From IMG/VR virus record IMGVR_UViG_3300037119_010531, positions 1 to 22,706 of that record: a stretch of DNA of 22,706 bases; one strand, given 5' to 3'. Below, piece after piece: positions 1 through 6,817 of the stretch. The DNA comes from a virus. Within the stretch, counting starts at the first letter, position 1. Each line of letters begins with the position of its first letter. The translations under genes and the position numbers were made by a program. The notes beneath the pieces are model-generated. The model made no database searches and was not told the DNA's origin. It saw only the letters and a list, made by a program, of their open reading frames with translations.

Positions 1-305
1 AGGATACGGCGCGCGTCCGTGACCTTCGCGTGGTTCACGCCTCGCGCGCGGGCGCACAGAGCCCAGCAGTCGATCACATCGGGAGCCAGCGTGTCGTCGC
101 TGGTGAGGCAGAACACCTCCTTGTTCTTCAGTGCTGCAGCGCGCAGGCAGTTGTTCTGGTTGATCACTGATGAGAGAGCGAGGATCGCGCGGCGAGCAGC
201 GGCGGCATCCACCACCAGCTCAGGCTGCAGCGCCATGCGGTGCGCGAGGCCCAGCGCGAACTCGACGTTAGCGTTGGTGACTACCTTCATGGTCTGGTAC
301 GTCAT
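1..305 (-). CDS. Unknown phage protein, N-terminal part (runs off the window)
   Basis: The first 101 residues are visible and the gene continues past the left edge. The start is one of two adjacent ATGs (308 or 305). ATG 305 is preferred because AAAGGA lies about 5 nt upstream of it, and it overlaps the TGA of the ATPase gene by one base, so the two are probably translationally coupled. The visible protein is mostly helical, with three cysteines and an acidic stretch (CLTSDDTLAPDVIDCW) but no motif I can name. It is the third gene of the leftward operon after the exonuclease and ATPase, so a role near recombination or replication is possible, but that is only context. Confidence 0.8.
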   Translation of the reverse strand, partial: MTYQTMKVVTNANVEFALGLAHRMALQPELVVDAAAARRAILALSSVINQNNCLRAAALKNKEVFCLTSDDTLAPDVIDCWALCARARGVNHAKVTDARRI

Positions 306-1294
306 CATCGTCCTTTCATGGCTACACGTTTTTCGACCCAGCGCACTGCGTCTGGGATGTCGGCGACCGGCAGATCTTTGATGCTCTTGATCTTCGCGAT
401 CGTGAGGAATTTTTCCAGCGCGTACGAGTCGCACTCCTTCATCCGCCGGGCCAGTTCCTCGTGGTCGATGATCACACCATCGTCGTCCGTGGGTGGCTTT
501 GGCGCTCCGCCTGCAGCCCAGCGAGCGAGGCGCTCGCCGGTCTCCTCATCGAGCGGCGCGTCGCGCTTGAACATCGCCGAGTGCTGTTCCTGCAGCTTGG
601 CCGCGTTGTGCTCGAAGGCGGAGGCGTCGAAGCTCGGCACCCCGCCAGCGCCGGGCGGCAGCAGCATGCGGCTCGTCATCTCGTAGACGAACTCTTCACC
701 AGCAATCGCCTGCCACCCCAGCTCGACCGGATCCTTGCCGCGCACGATCTTCAGCTTCTCCTTCGCCCGGAAGCAGAACACGAACGAGCAGTTGATCTGC
801 AGGATGCTGTTGATCAGCTTGCGTCGAGCCGAGGCGGGCTTGATCCACCCGGCGAAGGTCACTCGCTCGGCCTTCTGGGCGTCGCCCTTCGACATGCGCT
901 CGACCTCACGATCGTGGAATTCTAGGTAGCCGCCCTCGCCCTCGTGCTCGTGCGACATGCTGTCGATGATGACGCAGCCGCCCTCGGCCAGCTTCGAGGC
1001 CTGCAGGATCACCTCCTTGTAGTCATCCGAGCTGTGCGGCGGCGCGAACGGGATGTGGAGGAAATCGTAGGTGCCGCGCGAGGGATCGGCCTTCTCACCG
1101 GCCGCTGGCGCGTAGTGCAGCATGCGGTTCGACTCGGTGTCCACGCCCACGACCTTGCCGCCCCGGATCGCTACGATGCCCGTGGCGAGGCGCAGCGCCG
1201 ACTTGGTCTTCCCGCTACCGCTCGGGCCGGTGAGGCCCACCAGCAGCGGGCAGGCTTCGCGTACGGCCGGTTTGTGATGGAAGCTGCGGCTCAC
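305..1294 (-). CDS. RecA-like AAA ATPase, phage recombination/ssDNA-annealing type (Sak4-like)
   Basis: A 329-residue P-loop ATPase. Walker A is GPSGSGKT at residues 23-30, and a Walker B-like strand, CVIIDSMSHEHEG, has its aspartate at residue 111. The segment between them (VDTESNRMLHYA, then a SSDDYKEVI helix) matches a widespread phage AAA family in which the ATPase sits beside a recombination exonuclease. I infer a RecA-core annealing or strand-exchange role like Sak4; a different DNA-dependent ATPase role is possible. The start is GTG 1294, overlapping the exonuclease stop as GTGA with GGAG about 9 nt upstream. An in-frame extension to 1789 exists but is only the shadow of the exonuclease gene. 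The C-terminal third is charged and less conserved in character. Confidence 0.88.
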   Translation of the reverse strand: MSRSFHHKPAVREACPLLVGLTGPSGSGKTKSALRLATGIVAIRGGKVVGVDTESNRMLHYAPAAGEKADPSRGTYDFLHIPFAPPHSSDDYKEVILQASKLAEGGCVIIDSMSHEHEGEGGYLEFHDREVERMSKGDAQKAERVTFAGWIKPASARRKLINSILQINCSFVFCFRAKEKLKIVRGKDPVELGWQAIAGEEFVYEMTSRMLLPPGAGGVPSFDASAFEHNAAKLQEQHSAMFKRDAPLDEETGERLARWAAGGAPKPPTDDDGVIIDHEELARRMKECDSYALEKFLTIAKIKSIKDLPVADIPDAVRWVEKRVAMKGR

Positions 1295-2211
1295 CCTTGT
1301 TCTCCCAGTTCCAGCATGTCGTCGATCGTGCGCTCGTGCTCCTCCATCTGCCACGTCGTGGGCTCGATGTACGCGACCCGGTTCGAGTATCCCGGCCACT
1401 TGCCGGTCGTGATCGAGTGGTGCCACAGCACCATGGCGAATTCGCGTTTCTTCTCGGCGATCTCCTCCATCGCGCCGGACATGGTGATCACGCTGCAGGC
1501 GTAGGGCGGGAAGTTTTCCTGCACGAGCCACAGCCACTCCTGATGATGGTGGGTGAGGACGTGCCCGCCGCGGCGGTAGTGCTGCGCCTGCACGTCGTAC
1601 CCGAGCGGCCCCATCTGGCGGCGGGCCCACAGGTCCGGTCGAGCGAGCCCAGCGGTGGATTTGTAGTCTAACTGGAGATCTCGATCCTTCGACCACCAGT
1701 CCACCTTCATCCGGCAGAGCACCGGCCCGTCTTCCCAGACGCCTACGACCTCGGTGTCGCCATCGGCGAGGTTGATGGGGATCTCGCACTCGGCGAGCGC
1801 GACGCGCGCAGCAGCCGCCATCGTGAGGGCTTCGTTGAAGGCGTCGAGGAACACGGGGGTCTTGCCCAGCGCGCGGATGCGCTCGCGCTCGGTGCGGATC
1901 GCCTTGTTCGTCCAGCCCTCGGGAATGTTGCCGGTCTTCTCGGCAGGGAATTCGCGCGGGTCCACCGGCACCACCAGCTCAGCGCCGCCGAGCAGCAGTC
2001 GGTGGGCGAGCTGGCCGCGCTCGGTGACGTCGTCGGCCTCGTCCTTGACGGGCTGCGGGTTGAGGCGCGGGTGGTGGAAATGCGCGTGCAGCGCGCTCTG
2101 GGTGAGCAGCCGGTTCATGATGCCGCTGGAGAGCGAAGGCCGCTCGCATGGGTCAGCGTGGTAGACCTCGTCGCTGATGCCGAGGTGGATCCCCGGCTTG
2201 AGAATTGTCAT
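1291..2211 (-). CDS. PD-(D/E)XK exonuclease, RecE/exonuclease VIII-like (DUF3799 type)
   Basis: A 306-residue nuclease, likely a 5'-3' double-strand exonuclease that makes single-stranded ends for phage recombination. The N-terminus (PGIHLGISDEVYHAD, then SLSSGIMNRLL) is typical of the phage RecE-like/DUF3799 family. GQLAHRLLL carries the conserved histidine (about residue 70) seen in RecB-type nucleases. The catalytic core is CRMKVDWW (D171) followed by LQLDYKST (D182, K184), which fits D-(X)n-D-X-K. AAGGAG lies 10 nt before ATG 2211. It is the first gene of the leftward operon facing the regulator at 2284, and its stop overlaps the GTG of the RecA-like ATPase. Exonuclease plus ATPase is a common phage recombination pair. 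Confidence 0.9.
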   Translation of the reverse strand: MTILKPGIHLGISDEVYHADPCERPSLSSGIMNRLLTQSALHAHFHHPRLNPQPVKDEADDVTERGQLAHRLLLGGAELVVPVDPREFPAEKTGNIPEGWTNKAIRTERERIRALGKTPVFLDAFNEALTMAAAARVALAECEIPINLADGDTEVVGVWEDGPVLCRMKVDWWSKDRDLQLDYKSTAGLARPDLWARRQMGPLGYDVQAQHYRRGGHVLTHHHQEWLWLVQENFPPYACSVITMSGAMEEIAEKKREFAMVLWHHSITTGKWPGYSNRVAYIEPTTWQMEEHERTIDDMLELGEQG

Positions 2212-2234
2212 CTTGCGTTCACTCCTTTGGGCTG

Positions 2235-2254
2235 GTACGGTGTCAGCACCTTAC
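2235..2254. promoter_or_regulatory. 20-bp dyad, candidate operator in divergent control region
   Basis: GTA-c-GGTG-tcag-CACC-t-TAC is a symmetric 20-bp site with two 7-base matching half-site segments, broken by one unpaired base on each side, around a 4-bp centre. It sits between the divergent exonuclease and HTH genes and overlaps the best -10 candidate of the leftward promoter, which is the usual place for a repressor site. The neighbouring HTH-like protein is the obvious candidate ligand, by inference. Confidence 0.45.
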
Positions 2255-2276
2255 ATCGAGCAGGTTAAACTTTCAA
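2248..2276 (-). promoter_or_regulatory. Weak sigma70-like promoter candidate for the exonuclease operon
   Basis: On the minus strand, TTGAAA (2276-2271) is followed after 17 nt by TAAGGT (2253-2248). The -35 is good and the -10 is poor (3 of 6). The position is right for the leftward exonuclease operon starting at 2211, and the -10 overlaps the dyad at 2235-2254. Confidence 0.3.
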
Positions 2277-2283
2277 CACGAAA

Positions 2284-2580
2284 ATGCGAAAACCAGCCCA
2301 CGCCGCGCCCAAGAAAATCACAGGACCGACCGAGCTGGTGAGGGAGAAGCTGAGGTCGTACCGTGGTCGCCTCCCCACGCTCATGGACTTGATCAAGCAG
2401 CACAATCCCCAGACAGCCATCACCCTGCGCTGGCTGCGCGCCTTCAGCGATCGCAAGGACCGCGAGCCCCACTTCAGCCGGGTGATCGAGCTGGGGGCGG
2501 CGCTGGGCGTCGTGGTGGACATCTCGACCAGCTCAAGCCAGCCGATCCTGCCTGCCCGCGAGCGCCGTGAACGAGCTTGA
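2284..2580 (+). CDS. Small HTH-like DNA-binding protein, probable phage regulator
   Basis: A 98-residue basic protein. Residues 31-75 (PTLMDLIKQHNPQTAITLRW, then LRAF...HFSRVIELGAALGV) read like a compact Cro/C1-type helix-turn-helix: helix, turn with T-L-R-W-L recognition-helix pattern, then a final helix ending in a leucine-rich A-L-G-V motif. The family assignment is by pattern only. It is the first gene of a rightward cassette that faces the exonuclease operon across 72 bp containing a dyad, a repressor-like arrangement. No Shine-Dalgarno is seen before ATG 2284, while a TAAACT hexamer ends 12 nt upstream, so the mRNA may be nearly leaderless. The 3' end overlaps the next start by 14 bases. 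Confidence 0.75.
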   Translation: MRKPAHAAPKKITGPTELVREKLRSYRGRLPTLMDLIKQHNPQTAITLRWLRAFSDRKDREPHFSRVIELGAALGVVVDISTSSSQPILPARERRERA

Positions 2581-2959
2581 GGAGCTGTTCGACTTCTGGC
2601 GGCAGTGCTCGGGCCATGGCCGCTCCCGGCTCGACGACAGGCGGGCTCGCGACCTGCGCCGCGCGCTGCGCTGGGGCTACTCGGTGGCGGACATCAGGCT
2701 CGCGATCCTCGGCTGCTGCACGAACCCGTGGTACGGCGGCGGGCAGAACGACCGGCGCACGGTCTACAACCACCTCGGCCTCATCCTGCGCGACGCTGAC
2801 CACATCGATCGATTCGTGAAGGACGGCGAGCAGGAGGTGGCACGCTGCTGGACGCGCGCGCTGGAGGAGGCCGAGCGCCGGATCCCGAAGCAGTCGATGC
2901 CGCAGGCAGTGCGTGAGAAGATCGCGGGCATATGGACCGGCTCGCGGCGATTGCGCTGA
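2567..2959 (+). CDS. Replisome-organiser-like C-terminal domain protein (phage replication)
   Basis: A 130-residue protein starting at GTG 2567 inside the end of the regulator gene. Its order of motifs, F-x-x-W...L-D-x-R-R...L-R-x-G-Y-S-V-x-D-I-R-L-A-I-x-G-C, a short N-P-W-Y...Q-N-D-R-R segment, then L-x-L-I-L-R-D-A-D-H-I-D-R-F, matches the C-terminal region found in many phage and prophage replication initiators (replisome organisers), where it follows an N-terminal winged helix. Here it stands alone, with the HTH-like gene immediately before it, so the two could be a split version of one initiator. A role in helicase loading or origin recognition is inference. No helicase or primase lies in this window. 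Confidence 0.72.
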   Translation: MNELEELFDFWRQCSGHGRSRLDDRRARDLRRALRWGYSVADIRLAILGCCTNPWYGGGQNDRRTVYNHLGLILRDADHIDRFVKDGEQEVARCWTRALEEAERRIPKQSMPQAVREKIAGIWTGSRRLR

Positions 2960-3138
2960 GCGCGGCGCTGAGCGGATGCGAGCCAGCCGCCGCTGCCGTA
3001 CAGTCGCAGCCCTGCTTCGTGGTGCTGGTGCTGACGTACGAGAGCACGGACGGCGCGCGGTCGTGGACGACCACCCAGCTCCGAGCGGGCCGCTGGAGCA
3101 GCTTCAACGACTTGAAAGTCTGCAAGGTGGAGATTTGA
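2932..3138 (+). CDS. Small putative lipoprotein or secreted protein, unknown role
   Basis: A 68-residue protein whose first 16 residues (MDRLAAIALSAALSGC) form a lipoprotein-type signal: one arginine, a short hydrophobic core and an LSGC lipobox with the cysteine at residue 16. If the lipobox is not used, the AAAA stretch just after it offers a signal-peptidase I site. Two further cysteines (28 and about 63) could pair in the periplasm. It overlaps the upstream replication gene by 28 bases and rusA by four. The job is unknown. Small phage lipoproteins are often exclusion or lysis accessories, but nothing here proves either. Confidence 0.6.
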   Translation: MDRLAAIALSAALSGCEPAAAAVQSQPCFVVLVLTYESTDGARSWTTTQLRAGRWSSFNDLKVCKVEI

Positions 3139-3521
3139 GCACCACGCTGAGGGTCACCTACCCGCCGAGCGCGAACCACTCGCACTACAGCAGCGGCGCG
3201 CTGAAGAAGCACGTCAGCGACTGGCGGCGCACGGCTGCGTGGGCGTACAAGGCTGCTGGTGGCAAGCTGCTGGAGGGGCCGGTGTCGATCGAGGTGGACC
3301 TGTACAAGCCCGCGACGAAGACGCCCTACGACGTGGACAACGCGCTGCGGAACTTGCTGAACGCTCTGAAGGGGGTCGCCTATCACGATGACGATCAGGT
3401 GTACCTGCTCGTGGTGGCGAAGATGTGGCCGGACGGCCAAGGACATGCGGTGATGCGTGTGAAAAAACTCGGGCCGGTCAACAACCCCGGCCCGGCTCAA
3501 GCTACTTCATCGGCGGCATAG
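3135..3521 (+). CDS. rusA: RusA-like Holliday-junction resolvase
   Basis: A 128-residue endonuclease close to the usual RusA length of about 120. It cuts four-way junctions left by phage recombination or replication. The N-terminus (TTLRVTYPPSANHSH) is the RusA beta-strand with the conserved P-P-S/N. YDVDNALRNLLNALKG supplies aspartates 66 and 68, and AYHDDDQVY supplies the third acidic cluster (85-87); together they match the D-x-D-N...D-D-x-Q-V metal-binding pattern. The start is TTG 3135 overlapping the lipoprotein stop as TTGA, with AGGTGGAG just upstream; an ATG alternative is not available. The last 60 bases contain a terminator that works for the opposite strand, and the end overlaps the convergent gene by 20 bases. 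Confidence 0.9.
   Translation: MSTTLRVTYPPSANHSHYSSGALKKHVSDWRRTAAWAYKAAGGKLLEGPVSIEVDLYKPATKTPYDVDNALRNLLNALKGVAYHDDDQVYLLVVAKMWPDGQGHAVMRVKKLGPVNNPGPAQATSSAA
3462..3494 (-). terminator. Rho-independent terminator for the long leftward operon
   Basis: A perfect 8-bp stem, CGGGCCGG (3470-3477) with CCGGCCCG (3487-3494) around a 9-nt loop, is followed on the minus strand by AG and then six T (3467-3462). It lies 8 bases past the stop of the last leftward gene (3502) and inside the 3' end of rusA. No T run follows on the plus strand, so it acts leftward only. Confidence 0.85.
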
Positions 3522-3831
3522 GCGGCAGCCCAGCCTTCTCAAGCTCGTCGGCTGTCCAGAGATCCGCCAGTACGTCGATCTGCTCAGCGCACGCGATCAT
3601 GCGCTGGCAGGTGCCGTCGTCAGGGGTAAGCAGGTCGAGCAGGCGCGCCAACGCAAACGAGGAGCGCAGAGAAGCCACTGCACGCTCCTCGCTGTTCAAC
3701 GCGCCGCTCTCCAGCACCTGCAACCCCATCCTCACGCGGGCGAGCCACATGGCACGCCGTACGGTCTCGCTGCCGTACTTCTCGTGCAGGGCGGCAATCG
3801 CCTTCTTCTGCTCCGGCGTCAGGTCTTCCAT
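3502..3831 (-). CDS. Small helical protein of unknown function, last gene of leftward operon
   Basis: 109 residues, almost entirely alpha-helical by composition (EDLTPEQKKAIAALHEKYG opening, then repeated A/L/R helices), with two cysteines and a proline-methionine tail (PPMPPMK). ATG 3831 overlaps the preceding stop as TGATG; a GTG three bases upstream is an alternative. No strong Shine-Dalgarno is seen, consistent with translation coupled to the gene before it. It ends 8 bases before the terminator stem and converges on rusA. I do not recognise a family. Confidence 0.8.
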   Translation of the reverse strand: MEDLTPEQKKAIAALHEKYGSETVRRAMWLARVRMGLQVLESGALNSEERAVASLRSSFALARLLDLLTPDDGTCQRMIACAEQIDVLADLWTADELEKAGLPPMPPMK

Positions 3832-4682
3832 CACTGCACCCGAGGGAAGTCCTCACCCTCGCCCACCCGCAGCACCTTGATCCGCCTGCCGCCGCGGCGC
3901 GCGTTCCACGCCTTGATCAGCATCCCGAACGCATAGCCACGATGCAGCTTCGCGCCGGAGCGGGTGCGCGCCGCCATGTGCTCGCGCAGCACGAGCGCCG
4001 GGTCGCCAGCCGCCAGCCCCACCCCGGTGCCCACGTCGTTCAGGAACTGGCCGATCGCTACCGGATCCTTCGACTCGGCGAAGTAGTACAGACCTCCAGC
4101 CGCCTGCGGGCTGATGACCTTCCTCACCGGGCTCGCTCCAACGAAGTGCGCTGCACGCGCGAGCTGGTCGATGTGGGCTTCACCGAATCCAAGCAACTCC
4201 TCCTTGCTCACATAGCTGCTGGCGTGCGCGATGTTCTTCGCCTTCTTCGCCACCTCCGAGCTGCGGGGGAGCCTGCGATGAACGAACCCGCTCCAGTTCA
4301 CCCTCTTCTGCTCGTGCAGGAGCACCAGCATAGCGATCGACGAGGTGAGGGCTGCCGACCCATGCCCGGCGATCACCCAGACATCGGTGTGCGAGCGCGC
4401 CTTACCCGTATCGACAGTCGCCATCGCGCGAGCGTCCTTCACGCCGCGCACGACGTAGGTGTCGAACGACACGCCCGCGAGGTCGCACGCGAGGAGCCGG
4501 TGCTGACCGTCAAAGAGGTGTCCATCGGCATCGAACTTGATGGTCTCCCCGTTCAGAGTCCAGCTACCCTGCTCCATCGCGATCGCGTACTCCAGCACCC
4601 TGCCGTCGCTCACGTTTCGATTCGCCGTTCGCGTCGCGAGATAGTCCCGCGCCCGCTTCGGCGTGATGGTTTCGATTTCCAT
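3831..4682 (-). CDS. DGQHR-motif ParB/Srx-like phage protein
   Basis: 283 residues. The N-terminal third has the ParB/sulfiredoxin-fold signature found in many phage proteins: W-T-L-N-G-E-T-I-K-F-D at 41-51, D-G-Q-H-R at 58-62, then VVRGVKDARAMATVDTGKAR. These proteins are common in phage early regions. Some relatives bind DNA or nucleotides, but this subfamily has no settled function. The C-terminal two thirds are helical and rich in K/R. The start is ATG 4682 because AGAAAGG lies 4 nt upstream and a perfect UUCG hairpin precedes it. An in-frame extension to 4841 is a shadow of the upstream gene. Confidence 0.82.
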   Translation of the reverse strand: MEIETITPKRARDYLATRTANRNVSDGRVLEYAIAMEQGSWTLNGETIKFDADGHLFDGQHRLLACDLAGVSFDTYVVRGVKDARAMATVDTGKARSHTDVWVIAGHGSAALTSSIAMLVLLHEQKRVNWSGFVHRRLPRSSEVAKKAKNIAHASSYVSKEELLGFGEAHIDQLARAAHFVGASPVRKVISPQAAGGLYYFAESKDPVAIGQFLNDVGTGVGLAAGDPALVLREHMAARTRSGAKLHRGYAFGMLIKAWNARRGGRRIKVLRVGEGEDFPRVQ

Positions 4683-4693
4683 ACTGCCTTTCT

Positions 4694-4711
4694 GGGGCCC
4701 CGAAGGGCCCC
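4694..4711 (-). other. UUCG-tetraloop hairpin in the leader of the DGQHR gene
   Basis: In the leftward RNA, GGGGCCC-UUCG-GGGCCCC is a perfect 7-bp stem closed by a C(UUCG)G tetraloop, the most stable RNA tetraloop type. It sits directly before the AGAAAGG ribosome site of the gene starting at 4682. No T run follows, so it is not a typical terminator. It may protect or process the mRNA. Confidence 0.7.
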
Positions 4712-4719
4712 GGTTGACC

Positions 4720-4908
4720 TTACTCTGCAACCACGCCCTCTGGGATGAACTGCACGGCGCTGCCGAGCGTACGCAGCACCTCGGGCCACTCTCTCTCGTC
4801 GAACACGACGTCGCCGCACTTCGCGAACGTCTGGTTCGCAACCGGGGCGGTGAAAACCCGGCAGTGGATGTGCCCGCCCTCCTTCTGGTAGCGGATCCTA
4901 ATCACCAT
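4720..4908 (-). CDS. Small hypothetical phage protein
   Basis: 62 residues (MVIRIRYQKEGGHIHCRVFT...). Alternating hydrophobic and charged residues at both ends suggest a compact beta-rich fold. No catalytic or metal motif is clear beyond an H-x-H-C at residues 14-17 and one further cysteine. ATG 4908 overlaps the DUF932 stop by one base (TGATG), and AAGG lies about 8 nt upstream. A TTG at 4911 is possible but less likely. Function unknown. Confidence 0.78.
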   Translation of the reverse strand: MVIRIRYQKEGGHIHCRVFTAPVANQTFAKCGDVVFDEREWPEVLRTLGSAVQFIPEGVVAE

Positions 4909-5999
4909 CAAGCCGCCTTGGCGATGACCTGCCAGTCGTTCGCGGCCAGCTCGATCACGCGCCCACCGGCACGCTCAAGCTCGGACGCGCGCTCGTAGGA
5001 CACCGCATCTTCGGCAGCGCGGGTCACCGCACGGAACATCCCGTAGCGGCTGAGCGTGCCACCTTCGATGAGGTGCTTGAGCACCGACTTGCGCTCTTCC
5101 TGCACGAGGCCGACCTTCTCGCCGAACACCTCGACCACCTTGACGACGTCGCCCTCGATCTTCTGCTCGGCGGTCTCCTGCACGCGCTTCACCAGCTCAC
5201 CGAACCGAGCCGGGTCGAACGCGCTTCGCACGACATCACGGGTCTGCGCCCAGATCGCCGCATCGGTGAGGCGCTTGGTGCTGTCGGAGAGCAGCGCGTA
5301 GACGTCATCGCCGCCGTTCACCTTGCCTCCGATGTGGTACTTCCGCATGCGGCTGTCCGAGAAGGCTGCGAAGTTGGTGCAGCCATCGTCGAAGAGCCCA
5401 GCGGCCACCGACAGCGCGCCGAAGCCCACCTCGCTGTTCGAGAACGTGAGAGCGGCGTACACCGCATCACCCTTGCGGATGAAGGTGTGTGCCGGGTCGG
5501 TGCCCTGCCGCTCGATCTCGGCGACGATGCGCTTGTCGAAGCACTTCATGTACAGGCGGCGCTCGGTAATCTCGCACGAGAGCATGACGAGCCCCATGTC
5601 GCTGATCACCGGCAGCACGGCTTCGGCCAGATCCGCGTTCTCCAGAGGGCGGTAGCGATCCGACAGCACCGCGCGCACCTTGCCGTCCATCGTGCGGATC
5701 ATGCGCTTCTCGTTCGCCTTGCCGAGCCAACGGTTGACGTTCGCCGCCAGCAGGTCCGGCTCCTCGACGAGCATGCGGTCGTAGTACGCCTTCGGCACGC
5801 CCGTGTACTCGGCGAGCTGCCCGTGCGCGAGCGGGTTCACGTCGAACGACCCGCCCGCAGCACCGCGCAGCACGAGCTTCGTGCCGTCGTTGTACCCCTT
5901 CATCTCCATCTGCGCGGTCGGAGCCATGTAGTCCTTGCGCGCGTCGCGCTGGCGGGCGATCTCGGCTGCCAGCTCTTGAATCGTGCGTCCTTGCTTCAT
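4908..5999 (-). CDS. DUF932 family phage protein
   Basis: 363 residues and the largest gene of the leftward array. The family signature is clear: L-A-E-Y-T-G-V-P-K-A-Y-Y-D-R-M, then LLAANVNRWLG, KRMIRTMDGKVRAVLSDRYR, PLENADLAEAVLPV and S-C-E-I-T-E-R-R-L-Y-M-K, which is the ordinary DUF932 order. These proteins occur widely in phages and plasmids; their biochemical role is not established. ATG 5999 overlaps the preceding stop as ATGA, with AGAAAGG 6 nt upstream. The gene sits between two small unknown genes in an operon that also holds a ParB-like protein, a pairing I infer to be early DNA metabolism. Confidence 0.9.
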   Translation of the reverse strand: MKQGRTIQELAAEIARQRDARKDYMAPTAQMEMKGYNDGTKLVLRGAAGGSFDVNPLAHGQLAEYTGVPKAYYDRMLVEEPDLLAANVNRWLGKANEKRMIRTMDGKVRAVLSDRYRPLENADLAEAVLPVISDMGLVMLSCEITERRLYMKCFDKRIVAEIERQGTDPAHTFIRKGDAVYAALTFSNSEVGFGALSVAAGLFDDGCTNFAAFSDSRMRKYHIGGKVNGGDDVYALLSDSTKRLTDAAIWAQTRDVVRSAFDPARFGELVKRVQETAEQKIEGDVVKVVEVFGEKVGLVQEERKSVLKHLIEGGTLSRYGMFRAVTRAAEDAVSYERASELERAGGRVIELAANDWQVIAKAA

Positions 6000-6181
6000 G
6001 TGTTGCCTTTCTGCCCCTCGGGGCGGTTGAGTAGTTCCATGTACTTCACCAGCGATTCCCACACTTCGGCTTCGAGGAAGATCACGTTGCGCGGATCGTC
6101 CGGGTAGCCGTTCTCCGTCGTGAGCTTCAGCATGCCGTTCTCCACATCGGCGTACACGCTGTCGCCCAGATATGCCTTCAT
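5996..6181 (-). CDS. Small conserved phage protein (YLGDSVYADV family)
   Basis: 61 residues. The pattern K-A-Y-L-G-D-S-V-Y-A-D-V, then LKLTTENGYPDDPRNVIFLE and a VWESLVKYMELL helix, is a short family I have seen in many proteobacterial phage early regions; it has no assigned function. A near-perfect GGAGGTGAGC precedes ATG 6181, which rules out the longer in-frame start at 6241. The last codons contain a CCCC/GGGG hairpin that lies just before the AGAAAGG site of the DUF932 gene. Confidence 0.88.
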   Translation of the reverse strand: MKAYLGDSVYADVENGMLKLTTENGYPDDPRNVIFLEAEVWESLVKYMELLNRPEGQKGNT

Positions 6182-6194
6182 GCTCACCTCCCCT

Positions 6195-6395
6195 TCAGTC
6201 GCAGGAATTGGCGCGCCGCACGATCGCGTACGCGCTGCCATCGGGCCGCTGCACCAAGCTCTTCAGCGTGGTGCCGTAGCCCATCGGGTGGTAATCGCGG
6301 TGCAGCCGATCCACCTCGTCGTTCACTTCGCGCAGCGGGCCCTCGATCAGGTACTCGGTCGAGAAGTTGCTGCGCTTCGTTTCGATCTTCAGCAT
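6195..6395 (-). CDS. Small hypothetical phage protein
   Basis: 66 residues, beginning MLKIETKRSNFSTEYLIEG and ending in a beta-like stretch (SAYAIVRRANSCD). The middle has the helix REVNDEVDRLHRDYHPMGYG. This looks like a small mixed alpha/beta DNA- or protein-binding domain, but no family is recognised. GAGGAGGT sits 4-6 nt before ATG 6395; the GTG at 6398 is too close to it. It overlaps the preceding stop by one base. Confidence 0.82.
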   Translation of the reverse strand: MLKIETKRSNFSTEYLIEGPLREVNDEVDRLHRDYHPMGYGTTLKSLVQRPDGSAYAIVRRANSCD

Positions 6396-6577
6396 CACAC
6401 CTCCTCACCCGTGTGGGCCTTGATGATCGGTTGTGCATCCTCGGTGTCGATCTGGACAGCCCAGTCGCCGTTGCCCCCGCGGTCGTCCTCGATCGTCAGC
6501 TTACGCACCATCCCAGAGTCGATGGTCGCTTGCAGGATCGCGAACAGCCGCGCCGTACTCACTCTCAGCTTTTGCAT
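6395..6577 (-). CDS. Small hypothetical phage protein
   Basis: 60 residues (MQKLRVSTARLFAILQATID...). The N-terminal helix S-T-A-R-L-F-A-I-L-Q-A resembles the first helix of a winged-helix or HTH fold, followed by a two-stranded segment (KLTIEDD, DWAVQIDTED). GGAGGTGTGA immediately precedes ATG 6577, and the start directly abuts the upstream TGA. No function can be given. Confidence 0.82.
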   Translation of the reverse strand: MQKLRVSTARLFAILQATIDSGMVRKLTIEDDRGGNGDWAVQIDTEDAQPIIKAHTGEEV

Positions 6578-6817
6578 TCACACCTCCCGGTTCAGGTTGA
6601 TCTCGCTCGGCGTGAGGGCGCAGAGCGAGAGAAAACGCACGCGATCGAACTGCCTATCCTCGGCGGCGAAGTCATCCGCCAGATCTCGTGCGAGGTTTTT
6701 GAGAGCCGCCAGCGACACGATGTACGAGTCGGTTGACGGGTTCAGGTGCGAGCTGATCAGCAGCACGCGCGCTGCGATGCGCTCCGCCACGATTTCATAG
6801 TGTTTTTTGCTCATCAT
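6578..6817 (-). CDS. Small conserved phage protein (FDRxRFL family)
   Basis: 79 residues. The ending ...ALKNLARDLADDFAAEDRQF then D-R-V-R-F-L-S-L-C matches a short phage family with a K-K-H-Y-E-I-V-A-E start and a D-R-x-R-F-L-x-x-C end, of unknown function. Two starts, ATG 6817 and ATG 6814, lie in ATGATGA; the first is chosen because AGGAG ends 8 nt before it. It overlaps the upstream gene by four bases. Confidence 0.85.
   Translation of the reverse strand: MMSKKHYEIVAERIAARVLLISSHLNPSTDSYIVSLAALKNLARDLADDFAAEDRQFDRVRFLSLCALTPSEINLNREV

Noticed and set aside
305-1789. Longer 494-aa form of the RecA-like ATPase
   Set aside because: The extra 165 residues are the exonuclease gene read out of frame; GTG 1294 has a ribosome site and a GTGA overlap.
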